Positions 54,285-61,212 of a stretch of DNA of 64,000 nucleotides are shown in pieces; position 1 is the first letter of the stretch, and each line of letters begins with the position of its first letter. The notes beneath the pieces are model-generated. The model did not search any database. It was given only the letters and a program-made list of their open reading frames with translations, and was not told where the DNA came from. Origin of the DNA: Pasteurella multocida subsp. multocida OH4807 (GTDB lineage Bacteria > Pseudomonadota > Gammaproteobacteria > Enterobacterales > Pasteurellaceae). The stretch is taken from contig CP004391.1 in assembly GCA_000973525.1 (NCBI GenBank), positions 806,001 through 870,000 on the forward strand, given 5' to 3'. The position numbers and the translations under genes are program-made.

Positions 54285-54797
54285 ATGGCTGGAGTAAATA
54301 AAGTTATCATCGTAGGGAATTTAGGTAACGATCCAGAAATTCGTACCATGCCAAACGGTGAGGCAGTTGCCAATATCAGTGTTGCCACTAGTGAAAGTTG
54401 GCTCGATAAGAACACCAACGAACGCCGTGAAGTCACCGAGTGGCACCGTATCGTATTCTACCGCCGTCAAGCAGAAGTCGCGGGAGAATATTTACGCAAA
54501 GGTTCAAAAGTTTATGTGGAAGGTCGCTTAAGAACACGTAAATGGCAAGATCAAAATGGTCAAGAGCGCTATACCACTGAAATCCAAGGCGATGTTTTAC
54601 AAATGCTGGACAGCCGTAACGACCGTCAACAAGCGGGTGGCTATGCACCACAAGCACCTGCATCGCAATACGGTTCATCTTACTCAGCACCGAGCAACAA
54701 TTTTGGTTCACAACCCGCTCGTCCAGCGACAAAACCTGCTCCACAAAACGAACCCCCAATGGATATGGGCTTTGAGGAAGATAATATTCCATTTTGA
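54285..54797 (+). CDS. ssb: Single-stranded DNA-binding protein
   Basis: The 170-residue SSB has an N-terminal OB fold ([20 protein letters not shown]), a glutamine/proline/serine-rich linker (about 115-160) and the acidic partner-binding tail EEDNIPF. Start ATG 54285 follows AAAGAGGA. It is followed by a strong terminator and then by the acquired island. Confidence 0.97.
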   Translation: MAGVNKVIIVGNLGNDPEIRTMPNGEAVANISVATSESWLDKNTNERREVTEWHRIVFYRRQAEVAGEYLRKGSKVYVEGRLRTRKWQDQNGQERYTTEIQGDVLQMLDSRNDRQQAGGYAPQAPASQYGSSYSAPSNNFGSQPARPATKPAPQNEPPMDMGFEEDNIPF

Positions 54798-54841
54798 GTT
54801 ACATATAATTTAAAACTGTAAAATAAAATCCATATAAATAT

Positions 54842-54877
54842 AGAGAACCCTTTATTTTAAAAGGGTTCTCTTTTTTT
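54842..54877 (+). terminator. Terminator after ssb
   Basis: AGAGAACCCTTT pairs perfectly with AAAGGGTTCTCT (12 bp) across six bases, followed by TTTTTT. It marks the end of host-like sequence before the island. Confidence 0.93.
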
Positions 54878-54941
54878 ACATTAATTTTGACACAATATCT
54901 TTAATTTGATAGTATTTATATATGATATTTTTGTAAATTAA

Positions 54942-55121
54942 ATGGATATGCATAGATTAGAAACAGTCCTTTTTTCAAATGGAGAACGTTTTCCTATATT
55001 GGTTAATGTTAAAACTGGTATTCCTGATTTTTATTCAACCTTATGGGTAACTGTAGAACTACGTAATCAATCCGCAGTAAACACAATTAGAAATAAGCTG
55101 GGAACTATACAGTGGATATAG
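54942..55121 (+). pseudogene. Tyrosine integrase N-terminal fragment
   Basis: A 59-codon frame starting MDMHRLETVLFSNGERFP and containing TGIPDFYSTLWVTVELRNQS resembles the N-terminal core-binding region of phage/ICE-type tyrosine recombinases (pattern of initial strand, FYSTLWVTVELR, then NTIRNKLG). It stops after 59 codons, directly before a Neisseriaceae-type uptake palindrome, so the catalytic domain is lost. Identification is from memory of family pattern and is moderate. Downstream of ssb's terminator, in the position expected for an integration module. Confidence 0.5.
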
Positions 55122-55124
55122 GTT

Positions 55125-55141
55125 TTTCAGGCTACCTGAAA
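55125..55141. repeat. Neisseriaceae-type DNA uptake sequence, Eikenella-like dialect
   Basis: AGGCTACCTGAA at 55129-55140 equals the 12-mer reported for Eikenella-type uptake sequences; the flanks form a short palindrome TTTCAGG-CTA-CCTGAAA. Confidence 0.65.
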
Positions 55142-55167
55142 GTTATTTTGCAAAATTTAAAAATAAA

Positions 55168-55204
55168 AACACCGCTTGAACATCAATCCAAACGGTGTTT
55201 TAAA
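55168..55204 (-). terminator. Terminator after the CDF efflux gene
   Basis: AAACACCG and CGGTGTTT pair across about 18 bases directly after the efflux gene stop on the minus strand; GGTGTTTTTATTTTT follows. Confidence 0.75.
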
Positions 55205-55819
55205 TTAACTGACTTTTAATTCCGCCCAAGCCCTTTTGATGATTTCTTGACTGGCTTGTAATGCCAAAAATGCCAAAACAAACGCCACAATTAAATCAGG
55301 ATATTTTGATTGAAAAAAATAAACTGCCATACCCGCCAAAATTACCGCCACATTACCAATCGCATCGTTTCGGGAACACACCCACACACTGCGGACATTG
55401 CTGTCGCCATCACGAAATTTTAATAATATCAACAATGCTGACACATTGATCAATAACGCCAAAAATCCCACAATGCTCATTTCAGAATAACTGGGCATTT
55501 CCCCATAAAACACACGATAAATGGTTGTCATTAAAATAAATAAACCAAAACCGCCCATCGTTAGCCCCTTAACCATAGATGCTTTGGCTCGGTAACTTAA
55601 CGCCATTGGCAAAACAATCAAACTTATCAAATAATTGGCACTGTCGCCCAAGAAATCCAAACTGTCCGACAACAGCGAAGTTGAACCTGATTTAACCCCC
55701 ATCACAATTTCCACAAAAAACATTGATAAATTTAATATCAAGACAATCCACAAGGCTTTTTTGTACTTGGGCGATTGATGAATGGGCTGATTTGAACCAC
55801 AACAATTTTGGCACGCCAT
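55205..55819 (-). CDS. CDF-family metal efflux protein lacking the C-terminal domain
   Basis: A 204-residue inner-membrane protein with about six hydrophobic segments, the cation diffusion facilitator core. The metal-site helices carry SDSLDFLGDSANY (helix II Asp-x3-Asp) and CSRNDAIGNVAV (helix V, Asp-x3-Asn rather than the usual His-x3-Asp). The N-terminus has a cysteine cluster MACQNCCG. It ends after helix VI, so the usual cytoplasmic dimer domain is absent; this short form is typical of cation transporters paired with MerR genes. Divergent from the MerR regulator with a shared MerR-type promoter; expected to export Cd, Pb or Zn. Confidence 0.82.
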   Translation of the reverse strand: MACQNCCGSNQPIHQSPKYKKALWIVLILNLSMFFVEIVMGVKSGSTSLLSDSLDFLGDSANYLISLIVLPMALSYRAKASMVKGLTMGGFGLFILMTTIYRVFYGEMPSYSEMSIVGFLALLINVSALLILLKFRDGDSNVRSVWVCSRNDAIGNVAVILAGMAVYFFQSKYPDLIVAFVLAFLALQASQEIIKRAWAELKVS

Positions 55820-55854
55820 TTTTTTTGCTCCTGTTTTAAGATGAAATTTGCTAT

Positions 55855-55885
55855 ACTATAAACTCCGTAGTCATTACAGGGTCAA
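55855..55885 (-). promoter_or_regulatory. MerR-type promoter/operator of the CDF efflux gene
   Basis: On the minus strand TTGACC (55885-55880), a 19-base spacer and TATAGT (55860-55855). The long spacer contains the imperfect dyad ACCCTGTA / TACGGAGT, as in promoters untwisted by MerR-family activators. The divergent merR gene starts 7 bp away at 55892. Confidence 0.8.
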
Positions 55886-55891
55886 GCCAAA

Positions 55892-56290
55892 ATGTCAAAA
55901 TTTTTTAAAATAAAACAAGCCAGTGAACAAACAGGCGTACATTTGGAAACCATTCGTTATTATGAAAAACAAGGCTTAATCGCCCCTACACATCAACAAA
56001 ACGGCTATCGTGTGTTTGATGAAAATCAGTTAGAACAATTACGCTTTATTAAAACTTGCCGTAATATCGGTCTTTCTTTAAGTAACATCAAAACGCTGTT
56101 GCAATTACAACAAACGCCTAACAAACAATGCAATGAAATCAATGCACTTGCCGAGCAACATTTGGCATATTTGGACGAACAAATCACAGAACTACAACAA
56201 GTTAAAACTTTTCTAATGCAATTTGTGGGTTGTGAAAATAAAACGGTTGATAAGTGTCAGATTATTCAAGGTATTAAAGAAAAAGAATAG
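55892..56290 (+). CDS. MerR-family regulator, CadR/PbrR/ZntR-like
   Basis: A 132-residue metal-responsive activator. Residues 1-70 form the winged helix ([25 protein letters not shown]), followed by the dimer helix. Cysteines 80, 114 and 122 ([15 protein letters not shown]) correspond to the three metal ligands of CadR/PbrR, pointing to Cd(II), Pb(II) or Zn(II) sensing rather than copper (CueR uses a CxxxxxxxC loop; here the spacing is also eight but with the N-terminal Cys80 present). It controls the divergent CDF gene by the 19-bp-spacer promoter. Confidence 0.85.
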   Translation: MSKFFKIKQASEQTGVHLETIRYYEKQGLIAPTHQQNGYRVFDENQLEQLRFIKTCRNIGLSLSNIKTLLQLQQTPNKQCNEINALAEQHLAYLDEQITELQQVKTFLMQFVGCENKTVDKCQIIQGIKEKE

Positions 56291-56303
56291 CGGAATATTT
56301 TTC

Positions 56304-56315
56304 AGGCAGCCTGAA
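56304..56315 (+). repeat. Neisseriaceae-type DNA uptake sequence, Kingella-like dialect
   Basis: AGGCAGCCTGAA equals the Kingella-type dialect 12-mer and sits in the palindrome TTTCAGGC-A-GCCTGAAA 14 bp after the merR stop, where it can act as terminator. Confidence 0.65.
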
Positions 56316-56328
56316 ACCTTTTTCCATT

Positions 56329-56664
56329 ATGGGTTTGATTTTGACGGTGGTGTTGCTGTTTGCCTTTCAAACCCAAACCATTATTGCCAATCCCTTGATT
56401 ATTTTGCTGATTGCCATTCCCTTGCTGGCACAGACTTACGGCATTTTTGCCTTGGCTCACGTTTTGGCAAAATAGCTCAAATTACCACACGAAATTTCCG
56501 CCCCTGCGTGCTTGATTGGCACGAGTAATTTTTTTGAATTGGCGGTGGCAATTTCTTTGTTCGGTTTGCACTCGGGGGCGGCATTGGCAACGGTGGTCGG
56601 TGTGCTGGTGGAAGTGCCTGTGATGCTCTCGCTAGTGTGGTGGCTTAATCGGCAGGTAAAATAA
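56329..56664 (+). pseudogene. ACR3-type arsenite efflux pump remnant, C-terminal part
   Basis: Reading from 56329 gives a hydrophobic segment ([19 protein letters not shown]), an in-frame TAG at 56473-56475, then [24 protein letters not shown] and [18 protein letters not shown], the highly conserved last third of ACR3 (ArsB) arsenite transporters. The N-terminal two thirds are missing, so it cannot be a working pump. It ends at the uptake-sequence terminator at 56671. A second, opposite fragment of the same family lies at 59582-59734. Confidence 0.8.
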
Positions 56665-56670
56665 CGATGT

Positions 56671-56700
56671 GCCGTCTGAAACTTATTTTTCAGACGGCAT
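56671..56700. terminator. Inverted pair of Neisseria-type uptake sequences (terminator)
   Basis: GCCGTCTGAA (56671-56680) faces TTCAGACGGCAT (56689-56700, the complement of ATGCCGTCTGAA), giving a hairpin typical of Neisseria terminators. It separates the ACR3 remnant from the convergent oxidoreductase fragment. Confidence 0.85.
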
Positions 56701-56716
56701 ATTTACCTTAAAACAA

Positions 56717-57280
56717 TCAAACCTTTACCAAAATCTTCCCAATCTGTGCATTGCTTTCCATATAACGGTGAGCTTCCGCCATTTCATCAAAAGCAAAAAC
56801 TTTGTCAATTTCTGGTTTTAATTGACCGCTTGCTAAGCCGTCAAACACGAATTTTTTCGCTTGAGCGAGTTTTTCTGGTACGGTAGTGATTTCAAACAAT
56901 TCATAGCCTCGCACGGTTAAGTGTTTGCCTAAAATTGGGAACACAGGCACGGCGATATCATCGTGGCTTAATGCACCGTAGATGATGTATTTGCCGTCTT
57001 GTGTCATTGCGTTGATAATTTTTGCTGCTTCTTTGCCACCCACAGGGTCGAACACCAAATTCACGCCTTTGCCGTTTGTAATTTCTAGTAATTTAGCCGT
57101 AACGTCATCTTCTTTGGTGGCAATCACAAAATCCGCCCCTTTCTGTAAAAGCACATCGCCTTTGGCGTGCGTGCGAGACAGAGCAATCACGTTTGCCCCT
57201 TGCATTTTGGCGATTTGAATGGCGGCAATGCCTACCGAGCTGGTCGCTCCGCCCAATACAACAAAATCGCCTTTTTGCAC
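56717..57280 (-). pseudogene. Zinc-type alcohol dehydrogenase / quinone oxidoreductase, 5'-truncated
   Basis: The frame encodes the C-terminal 187 residues of an MDR-superfamily NADPH oxidoreductase, beginning at VQKGDFVVLGGATSSVGIAAIQ (the Rossmann nucleotide-binding domain) and ending with the catalytic-domain strands AHRYMESNAQIGKILVKV. About 140 N-terminal residues are missing, including the substrate-binding part. The sequence breaks exactly at a 69-bp palindrome (57282-57350). A GTG at 57280 is the first possible start, but a functional product is unlikely. Confidence 0.82.
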
Positions 57281-57281
57281 T

Positions 57282-57350
57282 GTAATAGTCTAACCAATTG
57301 CAACAAATCAAAGACTGTTTTTGATTTGTTGCAATTGGTTAGACTATTAC
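57282..57350. repeat. Perfect 31-bp inverted repeat with 7-base loop
   Basis: Left arm 57282-57312 and right arm 57320-57350 are exact complements; loop GACTGTT. It begins GTAATAGTCTAACCAATTGC and lies at the broken 5' end of the oxidoreductase. It may be a minute palindromic insertion element or two fused terminal repeats of an excised insertion sequence. Confidence 0.9.
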
Positions 57351-57428
57351 ATGGTACGTTGGCATATCTCTACTACAAGCAGTAGGATTTTGAGAAAAAT
57401 TTTCAAATGATAGAATTTTTTCAGATTA

Positions 57429-57460
57429 CTTGACCTTAACCCTAGGTCAAGCTTTAACAT
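57429..57460 (+). promoter_or_regulatory. MerR/CueR-type promoter of the copper gene pair
   Basis: TTGACC (57430-57435), a 19-base spacer and TAACAT (57455-57460). The spacer region holds the perfect dyad CTTGACCT-TAACCCT-AGGTCAAG (57429-57451). This geometry is typical of CueR-type copper promoters. No cueR gene lies beside it. Confidence 0.72.
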
Positions 57461-57496
57461 TGCGCCATTCCATCTCAATAAAAATAAGGACATCTT

Positions 57497-57952
57497 ATGA
57501 AATTACATAAATTCACCCGCTCATTGTTGCTTTTAAGTTTAGGGATAACCGCTTGTGCTCAAGCACAAACACTTTCTATGGAAGTGTGGAAAAGCCCGAC
57601 TTGTGGCTGTTGTAATGAATGGATCAGCTATATGCAGAAAAACGGTTTTGAGATTAAAGTCAACGAAACAGGCAATTATGATGCTCATAAGCGCTTTAAC
57701 ATTAAATATGAACATGCTTCTTGCCACACAGCCGTGATTGATGGCTATGTGATTGAAGGACATGTACCTGCTGAGGATATCAAACGTTTACTCGCAGAAA
57801 AACCCGATGCAGTTGGCTTGTCCGCACCTGGCATGCCGATTGGTTCACCAGGTATGGACGGTGAAGCATACGGCGTACGCAAAGATCCTTATGATGTTGT
57901 TTTAATTAAGAAAAACGGTGAAAGTGAAGTGTTCAAATCCTATAACCAATAG
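57497..57952 (+). CDS. DUF411 periplasmic metal-binding protein (copper resistance associated)
   Basis: A 151-residue exported protein with a signal peptide (LLLLSLGITACAQAQ; the Cys could also be a lipobox variant). It carries the DUF411 hallmark WKSPTCGCCNEWI, with a CxCC cluster, a later cysteine in YEHASCHTAVIDGYVIEGH, and the C-terminal PGMPIGSPGMDG loop with methionines. DUF411 proteins are found next to copper and silver resistance genes and are thought to bind Cu(I). AAGGA lies 7 bases before ATG 57497. It forms an operon with the multicopper oxidase 12 bp downstream. Confidence 0.85.
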   Translation: MKLHKFTRSLLLLSLGITACAQAQTLSMEVWKSPTCGCCNEWISYMQKNGFEIKVNETGNYDAHKRFNIKYEHASCHTAVIDGYVIEGHVPAEDIKRLLAEKPDAVGLSAPGMPIGSPGMDGEAYGVRKDPYDVVLIKKNGESEVFKSYNQ

Positions 57953-57960
57953 GGGGGGGG
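57952..57960 (+). repeat. G9 homopolymer in the ribosome-binding region of the multicopper oxidase
   Basis: Nine consecutive G bases, the first of which is the last base of the DUF411 TAG stop, end four bases before ATG 57965. The tract takes the place of the Shine-Dalgarno sequence (GGGGGAAGA). Slippage would change its spacing. Confidence 0.9.
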
Positions 57961-57964
57961 AAGA

Positions 57965-59512
57965 ATGAAACGTCGAGATTTTTTACGTTATGGAATTGGA
58001 ATTAGCTTAGCCAGTAGCTCGCTTTATAGCCTTGCGAATATGATGAACCACGCACAACATGGCAATATGGCGATGATGCATTCAGTACCTACTGGCCTAA
58101 TGCCAACTGAGGCAATGCCTTCAGGTTTATCGCTTAATGGGATATTGCCAAAACTTGCTAATCAATCGACTCAAGCAGGGCTATTCAAAGCCACTTTAAA
58201 AGCAGAGCCAATTAAAATTCGCCTCGCAGACAATAAAGAAACGGAATTTTGGGCTTATAACGGACAACTACCAGGGCCACAAATTGAAGTATTTGAAGGC
58301 GACACCGTAGAAATTGAATTTATCAATCACCTACCACAACCCTCAACAGTACATTGGCACGGCTTAGATGTACCAAATGAGGCGGATGGTAACCCGATGG
58401 ATATGGTTGAACCGCAAGGGAAAAAAGTCTATCGCTTTACGCTACCTCAAGGCAGTGCTGGGACATATTGGTACCACCCTCATCCACATGACCATGTTTC
58501 CGAACAAGTCTATAAAGGCTTAGCAGGCACTTTCGTTGTTAAAGCGAAAAATGATCCGCTTGCACACCTTCCTGAACAACATTGGGTGATTTCCGATCTG
58601 CGTTTAAATGCCGATGGCACCATTCCAGCAAACACGATGTTAGATTGGATGAACGGTCGTGAGGGTGAATTTGTGTTAATCAACGGTCAATATCAGCCCC
58701 AGATTCAAGTGAAAATGAATGAACGAATCCGTCTTTGGAATGCCACTAGCGCTCGTTATTTTCGTTTAAACATTCCAGGGGTGAAATGGATTGTGGTGGG
58801 TACCGAAGGTGGTTTACTTGAAAAACCTCGCGCGCCTGTTGATGAACTGCTACTTACACCAGCCGAACGCGTTGAAGTGATTATGGTGGGTGAAACGCAA
58901 GGAACAGTCAATTTACAAAGCGGTTATTATGATCGCCGTAAGATGATGGTTCAAGAACAGCCTAAAGATCTCACTTTAGCCACAATTCAGGTGAAATCAG
59001 AACCTGTTCAGTTACCTGAAAGCTTAAGGTCCTTGCCTAACTGGGATGAGCCAAAGCAGGTTCGCCAAATTCGCTTTAGTGAAAAAATGATGAACCATAC
59101 GAATATGCCAATGATGAATCACGGTACACATCACGCTACTACAACACCAACGGACAACCCTATTCCACCAATGATGAATGGTATGTTCTTAATCAACGGT
59201 CAAACCTTTGATATGAACCGTATTGATTTTGTTGCCAAATTGAATGAAGTGGAACAGTGGGAAATTTTCAATGAAAGCCATATGGATCATCCGTTCCATT
59301 TGCACGGCACTCAATTTGAAGTGATTCAACATACATTAAACGGCAAAACCTTCAAGCCAGAAGGCAGGGCGTTAAAAGATGTAGTCAATTTGCGCCCTTA
59401 TGAAAAAGTGATTATTCGCTTTAAGCAAGGACACACTGGGTTGAAAATGTACCATTGCCATATTTTGGAACATGAAAATCTCGGTATGATGGGGATGTTT
59501 AAAGTGGAATAG
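57965..59512 (+). CDS. Multicopper oxidase (CueO/CopA/SufI-like, Tat-exported)
   Basis: A 515-residue cuproenzyme, likely a periplasmic cuprous oxidase protecting against copper. The N-terminus MKRRDFLRYGIG is a twin-arginine signal. Copper ligand motifs are complete: HWHG (130-133), HPHPHDH (171-177), HPFHLHG (about 440) and HCHILEHENLGMM (497-509, with type 1 Cys498, His503 and Met508). Methionine/histidine-rich stretches (MMNHAQHGNMAMMH; MMNHTNMPMMNHGTHH) suit Cu(I) capture. Operon with the DUF411 gene behind a CueR-type promoter. A 14-bp stem follows its stop. Confidence 0.92.
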   Translation: MKRRDFLRYGIGISLASSSLYSLANMMNHAQHGNMAMMHSVPTGLMPTEAMPSGLSLNGILPKLANQSTQAGLFKATLKAEPIKIRLADNKETEFWAYNGQLPGPQIEVFEGDTVEIEFINHLPQPSTVHWHGLDVPNEADGNPMDMVEPQGKKVYRFTLPQGSAGTYWYHPHPHDHVSEQVYKGLAGTFVVKAKNDPLAHLPEQHWVISDLRLNADGTIPANTMLDWMNGREGEFVLINGQYQPQIQVKMNERIRLWNATSARYFRLNIPGVKWIVVGTEGGLLEKPRAPVDELLLTPAERVEVIMVGETQGTVNLQSGYYDRRKMMVQEQPKDLTLATIQVKSEPVQLPESLRSLPNWDEPKQVRQIRFSEKMMNHTNMPMMNHGTHHATTTPTDNPIPPMMNGMFLINGQTFDMNRIDFVAKLNEVEQWEIFNESHMDHPFHLHGTQFEVIQHTLNGKTFKPEGRALKDVVNLRPYEKVIIRFKQGHTGLKMYHCHILEHENLGMMGMFKVE

Positions 59513-59532
59513 TGGTATCTAACCATAAAAAA

Positions 59533-59577
59533 CAGAGGGATTTTCGTGAAAATTTGTAAATCGCGAAAATCCCTCTG
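59533..59577 (+). terminator. Stem-loop after the multicopper oxidase
   Basis: CAGAGGGATTTTCG pairs perfectly with CGAAAATCCCTCTG (14 bp) across 17 bases. No T run follows, so termination strength is uncertain. Confidence 0.65.
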
Positions 59578-59581
59578 CTTA

Positions 59582-59734
59582 TCACTGCCTATTCCAACGG
59601 TTTAACAATGCAACAAGTGAGAGCATCACAGGCACTTCAACCAATACACCAACCACAGTCGCTAACGCCGCGCCCGAATGCAAGCCAAACAAGGAAATCG
59701 CCACCGCCACCGCCAATTCAAAAAAATTACTGGT
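59582..59734 (-). pseudogene. Second ACR3 arsenite pump remnant (last 50 codons)
   Basis: On the minus strand the frame reads [14 protein letters not shown], then [18 protein letters not shown] and ends LNRWNRQ-stop. This is the same C-terminal part of ACR3 as at 56476-56664 but with the intact AVAVAI (the other copy lacks two residues), so the two are distinct alleles and not a recent duplication. It is cut after TS by the IS1-type remnant. Confidence 0.82.
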
Positions 59735-60120
59735 GGTGTCCTGAAAAGTGTGCTGGGTTAAATTTGTTTGGGATGATTGATTGCCTAAAATCCAATATTA
59801 AAAGATTTAACATGATAAAACATTGATTTGGAAAAACAGCAACTGCGCCTGACGGCTCTGCTTAATCTGTGCCGAATCCGACAGTTATTACCCTCAATCG
59901 CTTTAGTATGTTGCTTACCCACCCATTGGTCACCGGTATCAGAAAACGCATTTACAAAAGCATCCCAATTATCGCCGGCAATACGTTCATAGCTTACTTT
60001 GAGTTCTTTTAAACGCTGCTTTAAAGCCAAAGCGGTTTGCAAATCACGTTTGCCCCAAACAAATGCCACGATTTCACTTGTCTTGGCATGATAACCGATG
60101 TAGATACGGTATTTTTGGTC
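59735..60120 (-). mobile_element. IS1-family insertion sequence remnant with transposase C-terminus
   Basis: On the minus strand from about 60120 to 59785 the frame gives KYRIYIGYHAKTSEIVAFVWG, AGDNWDAFVNAF, KQHTKAIEGNNCRIRHRLS and CCFSKSMFYHVKSF, matching the catalytic end of IS1-type DDE transposases (H-T-x-A-I-E-x-x-N and CFSKS motifs). The N-terminal part and the distal inverted repeat are missing; at 60121 the sequence switches to a flavodoxin gene. The proximal end GGTGGTGTCCTG (59732) abuts the ACR3 fragment and may be the terminal repeat. Confidence 0.75.
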
Positions 60121-60381
60121 TATCCGATTTGGTGGTACAAAATGCCAATGGCGCTTTATTCTTTGCTCGAGCAAGTAGACTTTAGTGGGAAAAATATTGT
60201 GCCGGTGGTTGGTCACGGTGGCAGTCGTTTGGGTGGAACGGATAAAGATATTCAGCAACTTCAACCACAAGCCAACGTGAAAAACGGTTTTGAGGCGTAT
60301 TTGCATAAAACGGTAAGGGCTGAACAACAAGTGGAAAAAAGATTAGCTAAATTCTTAACCGAAAATGGTTATACAAAATAA
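60121..60381 (+). pseudogene. Flavodoxin-family protein, C-terminal half
   Basis: The plus-strand frame starts YPIWWYKMPMALYSLLEQ and continues DFSGKNIVPVVGHGGS to ENGYTK-stop: 86 residues of a flavodoxin-like fold (YPIWW flavin loop, HGGSxLG loop). The N-terminal FMN phosphate loop is lost at the junction with the IS1 remnant. An apparent ATG at 60037 in this frame lies in antisense transposase sequence and is not a real start. Confidence 0.75.
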
Positions 60382-60430
60382 AAATGTAGGGACACACAGC
60401 GTATGTCCCTACCATTTAAATTTCAATTTT

Positions 60431-61117
60431 ATGAAGAAAAAATATCTCCTCCAACTCGCTCAAGATTTGGTTCTAACGGCAATATTGCTTTCTCTTTTTG
60501 GCTATCATCTTTATGAAGAAATCACGCACGAATGGCTCGGCTTGGTCTTTTTTGCTTTGATTATCTCACATCTTTCACTGAATACATGGTGGCTCAAAAA
60601 GACCTTTTCAGGCAGTTATAACAGCTATCGCATTTTGCAAAGTGCGGTCAATTTTGCAACTTTTTTGTTATTTTTAACCGCTTGTATCAGTGGCATTATG
60701 CTTTCTAAACATCTATTGGTGGAAATGCTATTCCACTCTACCACAGATTTAATGCGAAAAATTCATATGACCAGCACCCATTGGTTGCAAATTTTAGTGG
60801 GTGTACATTTGGGGTTACATTGGAAACCTATTGCTAATTTATTCGCAAATGGCTACCGTTTAGATCTTGAACATTGGCTTGCACGCAGGCTTATTCCAGC
60901 TTGTTGGCTGATTATTGCCGCTTATGGTATTTTCGTTTTTGTGCAACGAGAGTTGTTACCCTATTTATTGCTACAAGTAGATTTTGCCTATTTCAATTAT
61001 GATGAATCGCAAGCGGTCTTTTATTTTGACTTTCTTGCGATTTTAATTGCGCTGGCTTACAGCACAAGATTTTTGGTTTGGTTCTTTTTATTTAGGAAAA
61101 AAGATGTCAAAAGTTAA
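60431..61117 (+). CDS. DUF4405 / cytochrome b561-like membrane protein
   Basis: A 228-residue inner-membrane protein with five or six hydrophobic segments. Histidines in helices (YHLYEEITHEWLG, ALIISHLSLNTWW, MTSTHWLQILVGVHLGLHW) fit the haem-binding pattern of DUF4405/b561 proteins. ATG 60431 begins MKKKYLLQLAQDL; the ribosome site is weak. It contains an uptake signal (about 60641), so it belongs to the host lineage. The flavodoxin fragment upstream suggests a former flavodoxin-DUF4405 pair; a redox role is inferred. Confidence 0.72.
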   Translation: MKKKYLLQLAQDLVLTAILLSLFGYHLYEEITHEWLGLVFFALIISHLSLNTWWLKKTFSGSYNSYRILQSAVNFATFLLFLTACISGIMLSKHLLVEMLFHSTTDLMRKIHMTSTHWLQILVGVHLGLHWKPIANLFANGYRLDLEHWLARRLIPACWLIIAAYGIFVFVQRELLPYLLLQVDFAYFNYDESQAVFYFDFLAILIALAYSTRFLVWFFLFRKKDVKS

Positions 61118-61212
61118 ATCTATTTAGATATTCTGTATAAATAACCTAAATGGCGGATAGATAGAAACGATCTTATACTCGCCACAATTTTATTAATTAA
61201 GGATAGCCAAAT

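Larger units (their letters stand above)
54880..60400. mobile_element. Acquired, decaying metal-resistance island (approximate limits)
   Basis: Between ssb and the DUF4405 gene lie an integrase start, Cd/Pb-type and copper-type resistance genes, two ACR3 remnants, a beheaded oxidoreductase, an IS1-type remnant and half a flavodoxin. No exact Pasteurellaceae uptake core was seen from about 53495 to 60640, although they average one per 2 kb elsewhere. Neisseriaceae uptake sequences occur instead at 55129, 56304, 56671 and 56689. Exact ends and attachment sites are not identified. Confidence 0.65.

Noticed and set aside
56223..56528. Frame overlapping the merR 3' end and ACR3 remnant
   Set aside because: It is a shifted reading of the merR tail and of the ACR3 remnant; the true ACR3 frame starts near 56329 and contains the conserved motifs.
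56476..56664. Readthrough or selenoprotein-like use of the TAG in the ACR3 fragment
   Set aside because: The N-terminal two thirds of the pump is absent and two residues are deleted in a conserved segment, so this is decay.
60037..60381. 114-codon frame suggesting a complete small flavodoxin
   Set aside because: The first 28 codons are antisense to transposase sequence; only the part from 60121 resembles flavodoxin, so the gene is 5'-truncated.
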